Source: Oceaniferula marina | GTDB taxonomy: Bacteria > Verrucomicrobiota > Verrucomicrobiia > Verrucomicrobiales > Akkermansiaceae | Direction of reading: 5' to 3' | Length of the DNA stretch: 64,000 nucleotides | Assembly (NCBI RefSeq): GCF_013391475.1 | Contig: NZ_JACBAZ010000004.1 | Location: forward strand, 310,001 to 374,000 | Shown: positions 8,271 to 17,121 of the stretch, piece by piece | Position numbering within the stretch: the stretch's first letter is position 1 | How the letters are laid out: each line of letters opens with the position of its first letter | Notes under the pieces: generated by a model | Told to the model about the DNA's origin: nothing | The model's input: only the letters and a program-made list of their open reading frames with translations | The model's database searches: none | Made by a program: the position numbers and the translations under genes

Positions 8271-11200
8271 ATGAAGTCCACTACCCTTGCTTGCGCCACA
8301 ACCCTGTTCACCCTTGTTTTTTCAGCGCCGGACAGCATTGCCGCGCCACGCCCGAACATCCTCTATTTTTATGTGGATGACATGGGTTACGGCTCGATTG
8401 GTCCCAATGGCCAGAACGATCGGCGAGCCAACAATCTGCCCGCTGTTCAAACGCCGAACATCGACGCCATGGCAGTGACCGGAGTGAACTTCCAACGAGC
8501 GTATGGTGCGCCCGTCTGCTCTCCGGCACGATCGTCCCAGCAAACCGGATACCATCAGGGGCATACCTATGCCGACCGCAATGACACCAACAACGCCCGC
8601 AAGGCCATGCGGGCCGAGGACATCACCATGGGAGATGCGCTGAAAGCTGCAGGCTACGTCACCGGCTACTGGGGGAAATGGGGATATGGAGCTGAATCCA
8701 AACAAAACGATCCGGCATTACTCAATTTGCAAACCCTCCCAAATAACCACGGTTACGACTACATTCTCACCGAACTGCATCACACCCGGGCCCACACTTT
8801 TTTCCAGCCAACCCTGTGGCACTTCAAACCGGGAGATACCCAAATCGCCTTGATCCCCAACTCCATGGCAGCCTACACGGATCCGGCAAGTTACCCCCAG
8901 TCACCGGCGAAGCAAAGCGACCCAGCTTACCCGTCCACCGCCTACTGCGATGACTTGTATGCCATGCACTGCCTGGACTTTGTCCGGACCCAGGCACAAA
9001 ACTACAACAGCACGGGGCAACCGTTCTTTGCCCTCTTTGCCCCACAAATCCCGCACAGCCCCTACGGTGAAGTGAGCTCACTACCCGGTTATGCCGATGC
9101 CTATGCCAGCGACCCACATTTTGCAGACCGCTCTGCACAAGCCCAGAACTGGGCGGCCATGGTCACCCGGATCGATGCCCACATCGGCAATATCCTCGCT
9201 GCACTGGAAGATCCGAACAACGACGGTGATACCTCCGACTCCGTTGCGGCCAACACCCTGGTCATCTTCCAGTCCGACAATGGCGGGGCCAGCAACGATG
9301 GCGTCAGCCAGTATGCATCCAATGCCGACCTGCGAGGAGCCAAAAACAGCATCTGGGAAGGCGGACTCCGCGTTCCACTCGTGATGCGCTGGCCTGACGA
9401 AATCGATGCGCACTCACCCATCCAGATCGGAACCAACAGCCAACGCGTTGTCGATGTCACCGACCTACTACCAACCTTCTGTGAGCTTGCCGGAGTCGAA
9501 ATCCCAACCGGAGTCGACGGAGTCTCCATCGCACCCACACTCACTGGCGACGGCCACCAGCGCGCACGCCCGTATATCACCCACGAATCCCAACCAAACC
9601 GATCCATTATTCGAGGGAACATGAAACTGGTCGATAAAAACGGTTCCTTCGAACTCTACGATCTCGACGTCAACGAAAACACTAACATCGCCTCATCCCA
9701 TACGGGCCTCGTCTCCGAACTTTCCACCCTGCTGCTCGGTGAAAACGTTCGAGCCGCTCAGTGGACAGCGAACACCTACCACAACTGGACCGGGGCCGAT
9801 AACACCAACATCTCGGATGCAGCCAACTGGTCTGACTACATTTATGCCGAAGGAGGCACCACCTATAACACCGAGAATGGAGCCCCCACAATCCCATGGA
9901 CTGCAAGCATGAAAAACAGCGGAGGCAGCCACAACACCTCTACCGTGGATCGCGATACCTCATTCCTTTCACTCGAAGTCGAGGGAGCATCCGCCACAGC
10001 AAAACAAATGATTGATGTGTCCGACAAGACGCTGACAGCCCGCAACGAACTGCGCCTCAAAGCCCACAGCTCGGTGGATATTGATAACGGAACACTCGAC
10101 ACCCTACGTTGGGTTGAGGTCCACGAAGAGGCGGCAATCACAGGCAGCGGTGACATCACCGGAACACTTTACCAATCCGGTTCACTGGTCATCAGCCAAA
10201 GCAGCCCAACCAGCATAGGCGTCGGAGGTGAAACCCTAACCGATAGAATCGTCAACGGCGGTTTTGAAACAGGAAGTGGCACCTCCTTTAGTGCCACCGA
10301 CCAGTGGAGCAACGCCACGGGGGACGACACCAAAAACGCCCGCAATACAACCAACCCTCAAGCAGATGCCAATCGCGGTATCGTCTCCGGCCTTGTTAGC
10401 CCCACTCAGAATACCACTTATATCATTCAGGATGGCGACCAGTTCCGCTTCTCATTCTACTATGCAGCTGCCAGTGCATGGGACATTGGCAACGACACCA
10501 TCACCGTCACCATCTTCTACAACGACGGCAGCGAACAGATCCTATTCACTGATGTCTTCACCCCCAGCCAGGACTTCGGCACAGGCTATGATTTCTCTGG
10601 GGCCATCGACTTTGCGGCAAACCCCGGATCGGTTGGTCAAAACCTTCAAATTCGTTTTGACTCCGCCACTGCCGGCAACAGCGAGTTTGCAGCCATCGAC
10701 AGCATTTCCCTGGTAACGGTCGAACGCGGCAACATCGAGTTGCTCACCAATGGCGACTTTGAAAATGGAACGGGCGAAAGCTTTACCGCCACCGACTCGT
10801 GGACCAGCACCGAAGGCAACGACAGCGATAACGTTCGCAACACCTCCAGCCCTCAAAATGGATCCTACCGAGGGATTGTTACCGGAAACCGCTCACCGCA
10901 AACCGACACAGGACACGTCATCCAAAGTGGCAACAACTTCACACTGAGCTTCCATCACGCTGCAGCTCTGTCATGGGACATCGGATCCGACACGCTTGAT
11001 GCCGTCGTCTTCTACGACAACGGGAGTGAGGTTGAGCTCAGCCGCACGACGGTCAACCCCAGCCAGAAATTCGACACCGGATATGATTTCTCAGGGGAAA
11101 TCAATATCGCCGCTACCGCTGACTCAATAGGCCACGCGCTCCGGCTCCGTTTCGAGTCCACCAATGCAGGCAACAGCGAGTTTGCCGCCATTGACAACAT

Positions 11201-14081
11201 CTCTCTGAGCCTCGCCGGCGGAACCATCGAAGTCCCTGGCAAACGTGTCATCTCCATCGATGGTGAGTACCGCCTCGAAGACTCAGCCTCGGTCGGCCTG
11301 GAACTGGCAGGAACAAGCACCGCTGGCATTGACTACTCCCAAATCCAGGTCACGGGCAATGCCACTCTAGCTGGAACACTCAACCTAACCATCGACCCCG
11401 CATACACACCAAGCAATGGTGACACGTTCACCATCCTCACAGCAGCAAGCGTAAGCGGAACGTTTGCCAACCCAGGAGATATCGTTGTCGCAAGCGACGG
11501 CACTCGTTTCCAGATCGGATATACGGCAACATCCATCACCCTCCGCGCCGTGATCCCCAGCGTAACGAGAGAAACTGGCGTTCCTCCCAATGCCATGATT
11601 TCCAATCCGGACGACAACACCGGCGCTGGATCCGCAGCCGTCGCCAATGGGAACACCAAGGGGCAGGCATTCAATGTCACACGTGGCGGGCCACTCACCG
11701 GACTGTTGCTCCATATCAATACTATCTCCACCGGAGGTGACATCACCATCAATATCTATCACGCCGATGGTTCGGGACTACCAAGCGGAGCTCCCGTTCA
11801 TTCTGAAACGGGCTTATTACCCGCCGGCCTGAGTGCAGGTGACTACCTTCAATTTATCTTCTCATCAGCCGCTCGACTCACACCAGGCAATTACGTCTTT
11901 ACCATTTCCACATCCGATGCCGATTTTTCGCTCGAGATCACACAAGGAAACAACTACAGCGGTGGCACATTGGTGCGCAACCAGGGAAGTGGCTGGGAGT
12001 CTCCCAACAGCAACAACGACCTCGATTTTGCACTGCTTGGGAGATTCAACACGAAAGGCGTGCACATCGTCCATATCCTGGTCGATGATCTGGGCTACAC
12101 TGACCACTCGGTCGACTCTCTCGTGCTCAACAGCCCGACCGAACTCTCGGATTTTATTGAAACGCCCAACCTTGAAAAACTTGCATCCGAAGGTGTTAGC
12201 TTTACATGGTCCTACACCCAACCCAACTGCGCCCCGTCCCGAGCAGCCTACATGACAGGCCAGTATTCCTGCCGCGTTGGCAATGGCGTTTACAACGTCG
12301 ACAGCTTGAAGCGCTCTGGCAACAGAACCACCTATCTATCCGCACCTAATCAAGGTGAAAACGACGGCGATGAAGCAGGCAACAACGACGATTTCATCCG
12401 ACCTCAAACACTCAACAGTGAAGCCACCGGCTCTGTCCCACTGGCCCAGGCCATGAAAAATGCAGGCTACGTCACCTGCCACATCGGCAAGTACCACGTC
12501 GGATCCAGCAATTCAACCGATAGCACCTACCCCCTCAATCAGGGACTCGATTTCAATTACGGAGGAGGTCACAAAGGGAACCCCGGCAATTACTTTGCCT
12601 CCGGAACCCCACGCCAATGGGGTAGTAATGTCGGCCCCGAACTCGACGCCTTTGCCTCCGACTACACCCAGGCATACATCGACGCCAACATCAAACCCTT
12701 CGAAAATGGCAACGACTCCGATAGCTTGCTAGGCACGCCTAAGCACCTCACCGACGCCGTCGTCGATGCCTTTGAAGATTTCATGAACAGCCATCAGGCT
12801 GGCTCAACGGCCAGTTCACCCGTCTACGTCCAGTTCCATTTCTACGCCACCCACAGCCCGCTCAATGGTCGCCCCGACTTGGTGGCGAAATATACTGCGA
12901 AAAAGGCTGCCGGAGCCACCCCGGTAAACGACACCAAAGAAAGTTTTGCCGCACTGGCTGAGAACATGGACCAAAGCGTTGCCCGGGTCATGCGCTACCT
13001 CAGCGATCCCAATGGTGATGGCGACACTTCGGACTCCATCGCCGAAAACACCCTGATTGTCTGGACCACCGACAACGGGGGCTCTGAGAGTTACAGTGAG
13101 AACGCCCCCCTGCGTGGGGCCAAAGGTCAGCACTTCGAAGGAGGAATTCGCGTACCCATGATCATTCGTCAGCCTGGAACTGTTCCCGCTGGAAAGATCA
13201 GCGACACCCTGATTCATACCGTGGATCTCTACCCAACCTTCATCGACGTTGCAGCAGAAAGCCCGAACTCCCCGAACCCGAACGCTGCCACCCACCCACT
13301 CGACGGCGAGTCGCTCTACGCACACATGCTCGATCCAGAGCATGTGGCCCGTGATCGAGGCCCGATCTTCTATCACTTCCCTGGCTACATGGACACCCGA
13401 GCCTACCCGGTATCCGTCGTCATCAAAGAGGTCGAGGGAGATCGTTACAAATACATCTACAACTACGACCCCTACTACGCCAGCGTCCAGGATGTCAGTG
13501 GTAGCCCCGATGAATTCCAACTCTACAACCTCAGTATCGACCCCTACGAAAGTGTCAACCTGATGGATTACATCGATCGTGAAAATGCGGGGGACCTCAA
13601 CGACCCACTGGATAGTCGTGAATACTGGGACTATCTTCTACACAAAGGTACCGCTGATCAGCTCGCCAGTGACCTCAATACCTGGCTCAACCAGACCGAT
13701 CCAACCTGGCAGCCGATTTTTGCGACCTATAAACAAGAATTCGCCGACAATAGCCCGATCATTGGAGATGCTGATGTTGGAAACACCACGCCACCTGCTC
13801 CAGTCAGCACCCCAGCAAAGGACAGCGTGCCCGCACCGGCCGACTTCAGCTTTACAACTGAAACCCCGACAAACCTCGGCAACAACAACCTGCAGTTCAC
13901 CTTCGATTCACACGACGGTTTTGCCTATCAGGTCCAAGCGAGCAACTCCCTCGAATCCGATTCCTGGGTCAATATCGGCAGCACAGTCACCGCTTCCGGC
14001 GACAGCACCGAGTTCACCGTCAATGATCCGGCAGCAGCCACCGCACCCCGACGCTTCTACCGCGTGATTCTGGTCAAATAG
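8271..14081 (+). CDS. Giant secreted protein with two complete sulfatase domains
   Basis: 1936 residues from the ATG at 8271, chosen because it gives a clean signal peptide (MKSTTLACATTLFTLVFSAP); an in-frame TTG at 8235 would extend it by 12. First sulfatase domain about 27-500: 'NILYFYVDDMGYGS' and the formylglycine motif CSPAR (Cys83). The middle (about 500-1260) has a beta-helix-like region, two tandem carbohydrate-binding-like modules about 164 residues apart ('NGGFETGSG' and 'NGDFENGTG'), an autotransporter-like 'GTLNLTIDPAYTPSNGDTFT' stretch and a third beta domain. Second sulfatase domain about 1263-1830: 'VHIVHILVDDLGYTDHS' and CAPSR (Cys1320). The C-terminus ends in the 'QVQASNSLESDSW...RRFYRVILVK' module common in secreted proteins of this window. 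Both sites look catalytically complete, so one polypeptide may remove two different sulfates. No frameshift between the parts is evident. Confidence 0.92.
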   Translation: MKSTTLACATTLFTLVFSAPDSIAAPRPNILYFYVDDMGYGSIGPNGQNDRRANNLPAVQTPNIDAMAVTGVNFQRAYGAPVCSPARSSQQTGYHQGHTYADRNDTNNARKAMRAEDITMGDALKAAGYVTGYWGKWGYGAESKQNDPALLNLQTLPNNHGYDYILTELHHTRAHTFFQPTLWHFKPGDTQIALIPNSMAAYTDPASYPQSPAKQSDPAYPSTAYCDDLYAMHCLDFVRTQAQNYNSTGQPFFALFAPQIPHSPYGEVSSLPGYADAYASDPHFADRSAQAQNWAAMVTRIDAHIGNILAALEDPNNDGDTSDSVAANTLVIFQSDNGGASNDGVSQYASNADLRGAKNSIWEGGLRVPLVMRWPDEIDAHSPIQIGTNSQRVVDVTDLLPTFCELAGVEIPTGVDGVSIAPTLTGDGHQRARPYITHESQPNRSIIRGNMKLVDKNGSFELYDLDVNENTNIASSHTGLVSELSTLLLGENVRAAQWTANTYHNWTGADNTNISDAANWSDYIYAEGGTTYNTENGAPTIPWTASMKNSGGSHNTSTVDRDTSFLSLEVEGASATAKQMIDVSDKTLTARNELRLKAHSSVDIDNGTLDTLRWVEVHEEAAITGSGDITGTLYQSGSLVISQSSPTSIGVGGETLTDRIVNGGFETGSGTSFSATDQWSNATGDDTKNARNTTNPQADANRGIVSGLVSPTQNTTYIIQDGDQFRFSFYYAAASAWDIGNDTITVTIFYNDGSEQILFTDVFTPSQDFGTGYDFSGAIDFAANPGSVGQNLQIRFDSATAGNSEFAAIDSISLVTVERGNIELLTNGDFENGTGESFTATDSWTSTEGNDSDNVRNTSSPQNGSYRGIVTGNRSPQTDTGHVIQSGNNFTLSFHHAAALSWDIGSDTLDAVVFYDNGSEVELSRTTVNPSQKFDTGYDFSGEINIAATADSIGHALRLRFESTNAGNSEFAAIDNISLSLAGGTIEVPGKRVISIDGEYRLEDSASVGLELAGTSTAGIDYSQIQVTGNATLAGTLNLTIDPAYTPSNGDTFTILTAASVSGTFANPGDIVVASDGTRFQIGYTATSITLRAVIPSVTRETGVPPNAMISNPDDNTGAGSAAVANGNTKGQAFNVTRGGPLTGLLLHINTISTGGDITINIYHADGSGLPSGAPVHSETGLLPAGLSAGDYLQFIFSSAARLTPGNYVFTISTSDADFSLEITQGNNYSGGTLVRNQGSGWESPNSNNDLDFALLGRFNTKGVHIVHILVDDLGYTDHSVDSLVLNSPTELSDFIETPNLEKLASEGVSFTWSYTQPNCAPSRAAYMTGQYSCRVGNGVYNVDSLKRSGNRTTYLSAPNQGENDGDEAGNNDDFIRPQTLNSEATGSVPLAQAMKNAGYVTCHIGKYHVGSSNSTDSTYPLNQGLDFNYGGGHKGNPGNYFASGTPRQWGSNVGPELDAFASDYTQAYIDANIKPFENGNDSDSLLGTPKHLTDAVVDAFEDFMNSHQAGSTASSPVYVQFHFYATHSPLNGRPDLVAKYTAKKAAGATPVNDTKESFAALAENMDQSVARVMRYLSDPNGDGDTSDSIAENTLIVWTTDNGGSESYSENAPLRGAKGQHFEGGIRVPMIIRQPGTVPAGKISDTLIHTVDLYPTFIDVAAESPNSPNPNAATHPLDGESLYAHMLDPEHVARDRGPIFYHFPGYMDTRAYPVSVVIKEVEGDRYKYIYNYDPYYASVQDVSGSPDEFQLYNLSIDPYESVNLMDYIDRENAGDLNDPLDSREYWDYLLHKGTADQLASDLNTWLNQTDPTWQPIFATYKQEFADNSPIIGDADVGNTTPPAPVSTPAKDSVPAPADFSFTTETPTNLGNNNLQFTFDSHDGFAYQVQASNSLESDSWVNIGSTVTASGDSTEFTVNDPAAATAPRRFYRVILVK

Positions 14082-14126
14082 ACCCTAAAAACGGGCAGGT
14101 GTGCCCCTCAGCCCCCCTATACACAC

Positions 14127-14158
14127 AAAAGGCCCAGCGATGATGCTGGGCCTATTTT
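14127..14158. terminator. Bidirectional Rho-independent terminator
   Basis: Perfect 9-bp stem AGGCCCAGC / GCTGGGCCT with a 6-base loop, flanked by AAAA on one side and ATTTT on the other. It can end the double-sulfatase transcript on the plus strand and the tRNA-Ser transcript on the minus strand. Confidence 0.8.
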
Positions 14159-14161
14159 GAA

Positions 14162-14251
14162 TGGCGGACAGGGCGGGATTCGAACCCGCGGAGACATTGC
14201 TGCCTCACACGCTTTCCAAGCGTGCGCATTCGACCACTCTGCCACCTGTCC
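14162..14251 (-). tRNA. tRNA-Ser (GGA anticodon)
   Basis: 90 nt including an encoded 3' CCA. On the minus strand it starts GGACAGGTGGCAGAGTGG and ends GTTCGAATCCCGCCCTGTCC plus GCCA. The acceptor stem pairs GGACAGG with CCTGTCC, the anticodon loop is CTTGGAAAG (anticodon GGA), and a long variable arm typical of class II tRNA-Ser is present. It reads UCC and UCU codons. Confidence 0.96.
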
Positions 14252-14583
14252 TTAAGTGCTTCTTGGTTGAAGGCGGCGGAAGCTAATCAGCAATTGAACG
14301 CTTGGCAATTCTTTTTTTTCACATCCTTCATCGAAATGCTCTTTTTCCCAAACTCACATTCCTGCCATTCAGCTCGATTCCCAGAATCTTCGGCCTTGAC
14401 CTGAGGGGCATTTCGGACATTTTGAGCTTTCTGATGACATCCTTTCCGCCATCTCACCGCAAAGAACTCCTGCTCTGGCTCGACCAGATGGCGGGAGCGA
14501 AGCGTGTGTCCGGATAATGACAGTCTCTATTCATTCACTAAACACAAGCAGCCTGCCTCGATCCCATCGATGCGGGTTTTTTT
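14252..14583. other. Intergenic region upstream of the DMT transporter
   Basis: This 332-bp stretch holds the upstream region of the tRNA gene (minus strand) and the leader of the transporter gene. An open frame at 14302-14517 has no recognisable product and I do not call it. Just before 14584 the sequence GCCTCGATCCCATCGATGCGGG followed by seven T resembles an imperfect terminator hairpin, but its stem has mismatches. Nothing else stands out. Confidence 0.4.
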
Positions 14584-15498
14584 ATGTCCATGAATCAAGC
14601 CCATCAGCCCTCTTACCCATTCAGCGTTCCTATTCTGGTGATGCTTGGGGCCTTTCTGTTTTCATCCAAAGGGATCTTTGTCAAAATGATGTATGAGGAA
14701 GGGCTGCCTCCATCCGCTGCCCTTGCCTTACGTATGGCTTCTGCCTTTCCATTTTACCTGCTGCCGGTTCTGCTTTCGCTGCGCACTCTTCGCAGCATCC
14801 CATCCCGGGACTGGCTAATGATGGCGGGCTTGGCCTTTGTCGGCTATTTTCTCAGCTCCTTGGTCAATTTCACTGGATTACAGTACATCAGTGTGGGACT
14901 GGAGCGGGTGATCCTATTTAGCTATCCCACGCTTGTGTTGCTTGGTGCCAGCATATTTCAAAAGCGCAAAGCGTCCTACCGACTCTACCTGGCGGCCACG
15001 GTCTCTTGGACCGGTTTGTATTTGGTCATTCAGGAAGAAATGGTGCTCAGCCAGAAGCTTGACGCGGTGTTACTGGGAAGCGGACTCATTTTACTCAGTG
15101 CGATGATTTATGCTGGTTACATCCTACTCGCCAAACCCGTGATCGAACGTATCGGCGTTCGTTCTTACACCAGTATCTCCATGTCTTTTTCCTGCCTGTT
15201 TGTGCTACTCAATCATAGTTTGAACAGCCCTGTCGTCCTTCATGAAGTCATGACGCCCAAGCTGATTGGCTTGGGGCTGACGATTGGCATTCTCGGCACG
15301 GTCTTTCCCACCTATCTATTGTCCTACGGGTTGTCCAAAATTTCATCAAGCTCATACGCCGTTATTTCATCGGTGGGGCCGGTAGCGACGATCGCCCTCT
15401 CGCTGTTGATGCTGGGGCAAACTCCTGGTGCATGGCAGTTGGCCGGTATCGGAATGTCTGTTTGCGGTAGCCTGATGGCCGCCAGATCCAAAGCCTGA
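14584..15498 (+). CDS. EamA/DMT-superfamily membrane transporter
   Basis: 304 residues with about ten hydrophobic segments in two five-helix repeats, the layout of EamA (drug/metabolite transporter) permeases. The first repeat begins 'VPILVMLGAFLFSSKGIFVKM' and has the conserved 'SSLVNFTGLQYISVGLERVIL'-type region; the second has 'GTVFPTYLLSYGLSKISSS' and 'SVGPVATIALSLLMLGQ'. Family members export or import small metabolites such as amino acids or sugars; the substrate cannot be predicted. An ATG six bases downstream (14590) is an equally good start. The gene is convergent with the GH75-like gene, 25 bp away. Confidence 0.85.
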   Translation: MSMNQAHQPSYPFSVPILVMLGAFLFSSKGIFVKMMYEEGLPPSAALALRMASAFPFYLLPVLLSLRTLRSIPSRDWLMMAGLAFVGYFLSSLVNFTGLQYISVGLERVILFSYPTLVLLGASIFQKRKASYRLYLAATVSWTGLYLVIQEEMVLSQKLDAVLLGSGLILLSAMIYAGYILLAKPVIERIGVRSYTSISMSFSCLFVLLNHSLNSPVVLHEVMTPKLIGLGLTIGILGTVFPTYLLSYGLSKISSSSYAVISSVGPVATIALSLLMLGQTPGAWQLAGIGMSVCGSLMAARSKA

Positions 15499-15523
15499 TC
15501 CCTAGGCTCTGATCATCGGTGGC

Positions 15524-17116
15524 CTAAGCTTCCGTATCTCCGCTCTTCGCGCTATTCCCAGAACCGGGCTGATCATCCTTTTTTTTGTCACTCGGACCAC
15601 CGTTCTCATTTTCATCCCCCTGGCCCTGATTGGCGCCCTTTTCAGAGGATGCTTTCTCATCCTTTGATTGCTTCTCCGTCTTTTCCTCGTCCGGTTTCTT
15701 TGGTAATGGAGGAAACGTATTTTTCCATGTGTGGAGCGGATAAGAGGCTCCGAGCCCACCAACCCCCTTCAGCAGTTCGGAGCATCGCTTATGCCAATGC
15801 GCATAATCCGGCTCCTGGAATTTGTCTGCGGAGCCAGGAAAAACGAGGTAGGTGACGGTCAGGTCACTGACAGGGCGGGAATAAATACCAGCTTTGGCAT
15901 TGAGTTGTTTCGCCATCCGCAGTGACGCTTCACCAGTCTTGAAACTAGGTCCTGCATCACCGACGATACATGGGTAGACCTTGCCTTTATAGATGACCAC
16001 GGCATAGTCCCCGACCTTCGCCCCGTATTTGTCCCCTTTGTAAGTGACCATGTTGATCGGCATGACAATGAACGGGTCATACTCGGCAACCAAATAGGAC
16101 CGGTAAGTCATATCCTCAATTTCCCTCTCGATTTTTTTAATCCGCATCTTCAGCCAATCGCTGCGCTCCTTCTTGGTGCCTTTCTTTGCGATTTCCTCCT
16201 TGGCCTTTTTGATTCTCCCCTTCCACCCCTCAATCAGCGGGTTCGGAGTTTTACCGGTTTTTCTCCAACCGTAACTCGTCATCGGTTGATAGTAACTAGA
16301 GTTGACAATTTTATCCGGCATTTTCGGCAAGCGGTCTCCATCGGAACCATCGGAAACCACATCCATTTCAGACTGCATCAACATCACCCGCTTTCCTGTT
16401 CCGGGGTGTTTCAAGTTCAGGATCGTTTCACAATCGTAGAAATTATGCCGGGTCATTAACTCACTGAGCTGTGTGGATTTCAGCTTAAGACGATTGGTCT
16501 TGTTTTCATACGCTTGATAAAAAAAACGGGACACCTCGGACTTCGGCAGCATCTCCTTTAATCCAGGCAATATCGAAGCCAGTTTCGGGCTCACCTTCTC
16601 GAGCTCTTTCAGGGTGGTCGAGGGCTTGGGCAATTTGATTTTTAACTCATAGTAGGCTGCATAACTTTCATCCAAGGTGCGCTCTTTCGAGGCCAGCCCT
16701 CCTTTTTCAACCGTCACCTTGGCATGCAACTTAAAACCTTTCGACATACGCCGAATATCGCCGCCTGAGCTCACCGTGTGATCCGAGGGAGCCTTGGGCG
16801 CCTGAGCACCATCAACTGAAGCCTGCTCCCCCGAGGGTGCGACCGTTGAATCTGCAGGTGGTGCAGCGTCTGGTTCGACAGGGGCCGCTACCGGAGAAGG
16901 AGAAACCGGATCAGCTGTCGGGCTTGGCTTGGCCGGCTGATGCAAGGGTGGTTTTTTTGCGCCTTGCAGCTTGCGCCATATTTTTTCAGGCAAGGGGCCC
17001 GAGCCAATGATCACAAAGCCACAGGCAAAGATGAAAAACGAGACCCTCATCCAGGGAAACCCGGCAGCTTTGGATCTCCCGGACTTTAATCCATCAATGG
17101 TGTGGCGTTGGTTCAC
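15524..17116 (-). CDS. Membrane-anchored GH75-like (chitosanase-type) protein
   Basis: 530 residues. A single hydrophobic segment at about 24-41 ('VSFFIFACGFVIIGSGPLP') with few following charges suggests a signal anchor. Residues 50-130 are a Pro/Ala/Ser-rich linker, and the C-terminal 60 residues are a charged Lys/Glu/Gly-rich tail. The central domain carries 'SEMDVVSDGSDGDRLP', 'DPFIVMP', and 'GKVYPCIVGDAG...KTGEAS'. The spacing of Asp and Glu in GD-x8-GE-A-S fits the catalytic pair of fungal GH75 chitosanases as I know the family. An inserted Lys-rich helical hairpin (about 300-330) is unusual. The gene starts 6 bp after gyrA and is probably co-transcribed with gyrB-gyrA, an odd partner for a cell-wall or glycan enzyme. 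The family call is moderate; actual activity is unproven. Confidence 0.55.
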   Translation of the reverse strand: MNQRHTIDGLKSGRSKAAGFPWMRVSFFIFACGFVIIGSGPLPEKIWRKLQGAKKPPLHQPAKPSPTADPVSPSPVAAPVEPDAAPPADSTVAPSGEQASVDGAQAPKAPSDHTVSSGGDIRRMSKGFKLHAKVTVEKGGLASKERTLDESYAAYYELKIKLPKPSTTLKELEKVSPKLASILPGLKEMLPKSEVSRFFYQAYENKTNRLKLKSTQLSELMTRHNFYDCETILNLKHPGTGKRVMLMQSEMDVVSDGSDGDRLPKMPDKIVNSSYYQPMTSYGWRKTGKTPNPLIEGWKGRIKKAKEEIAKKGTKKERSDWLKMRIKKIEREIEDMTYRSYLVAEYDPFIVMPINMVTYKGDKYGAKVGDYAVVIYKGKVYPCIVGDAGPSFKTGEASLRMAKQLNAKAGIYSRPVSDLTVTYLVFPGSADKFQEPDYAHWHKRCSELLKGVGGLGASYPLHTWKNTFPPLPKKPDEEKTEKQSKDEKASSEKGANQGQGDENENGGPSDKKKDDQPGSGNSAKSGDTEA

Positions 17117-17121
17117 GGGAT

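Noticed and set aside
12816-13520. Long open frames antisense to the double sulfatase
   Set aside because: They are in the antisense frame of a well-supported gene and the residues fit no family; their openness follows from the codon use of the real gene.
14302-14517. 71-codon frame before the DMT transporter gene
   Set aside because: No conserved feature and atypical composition; it ends before an imperfect hairpin, but nothing else supports it.
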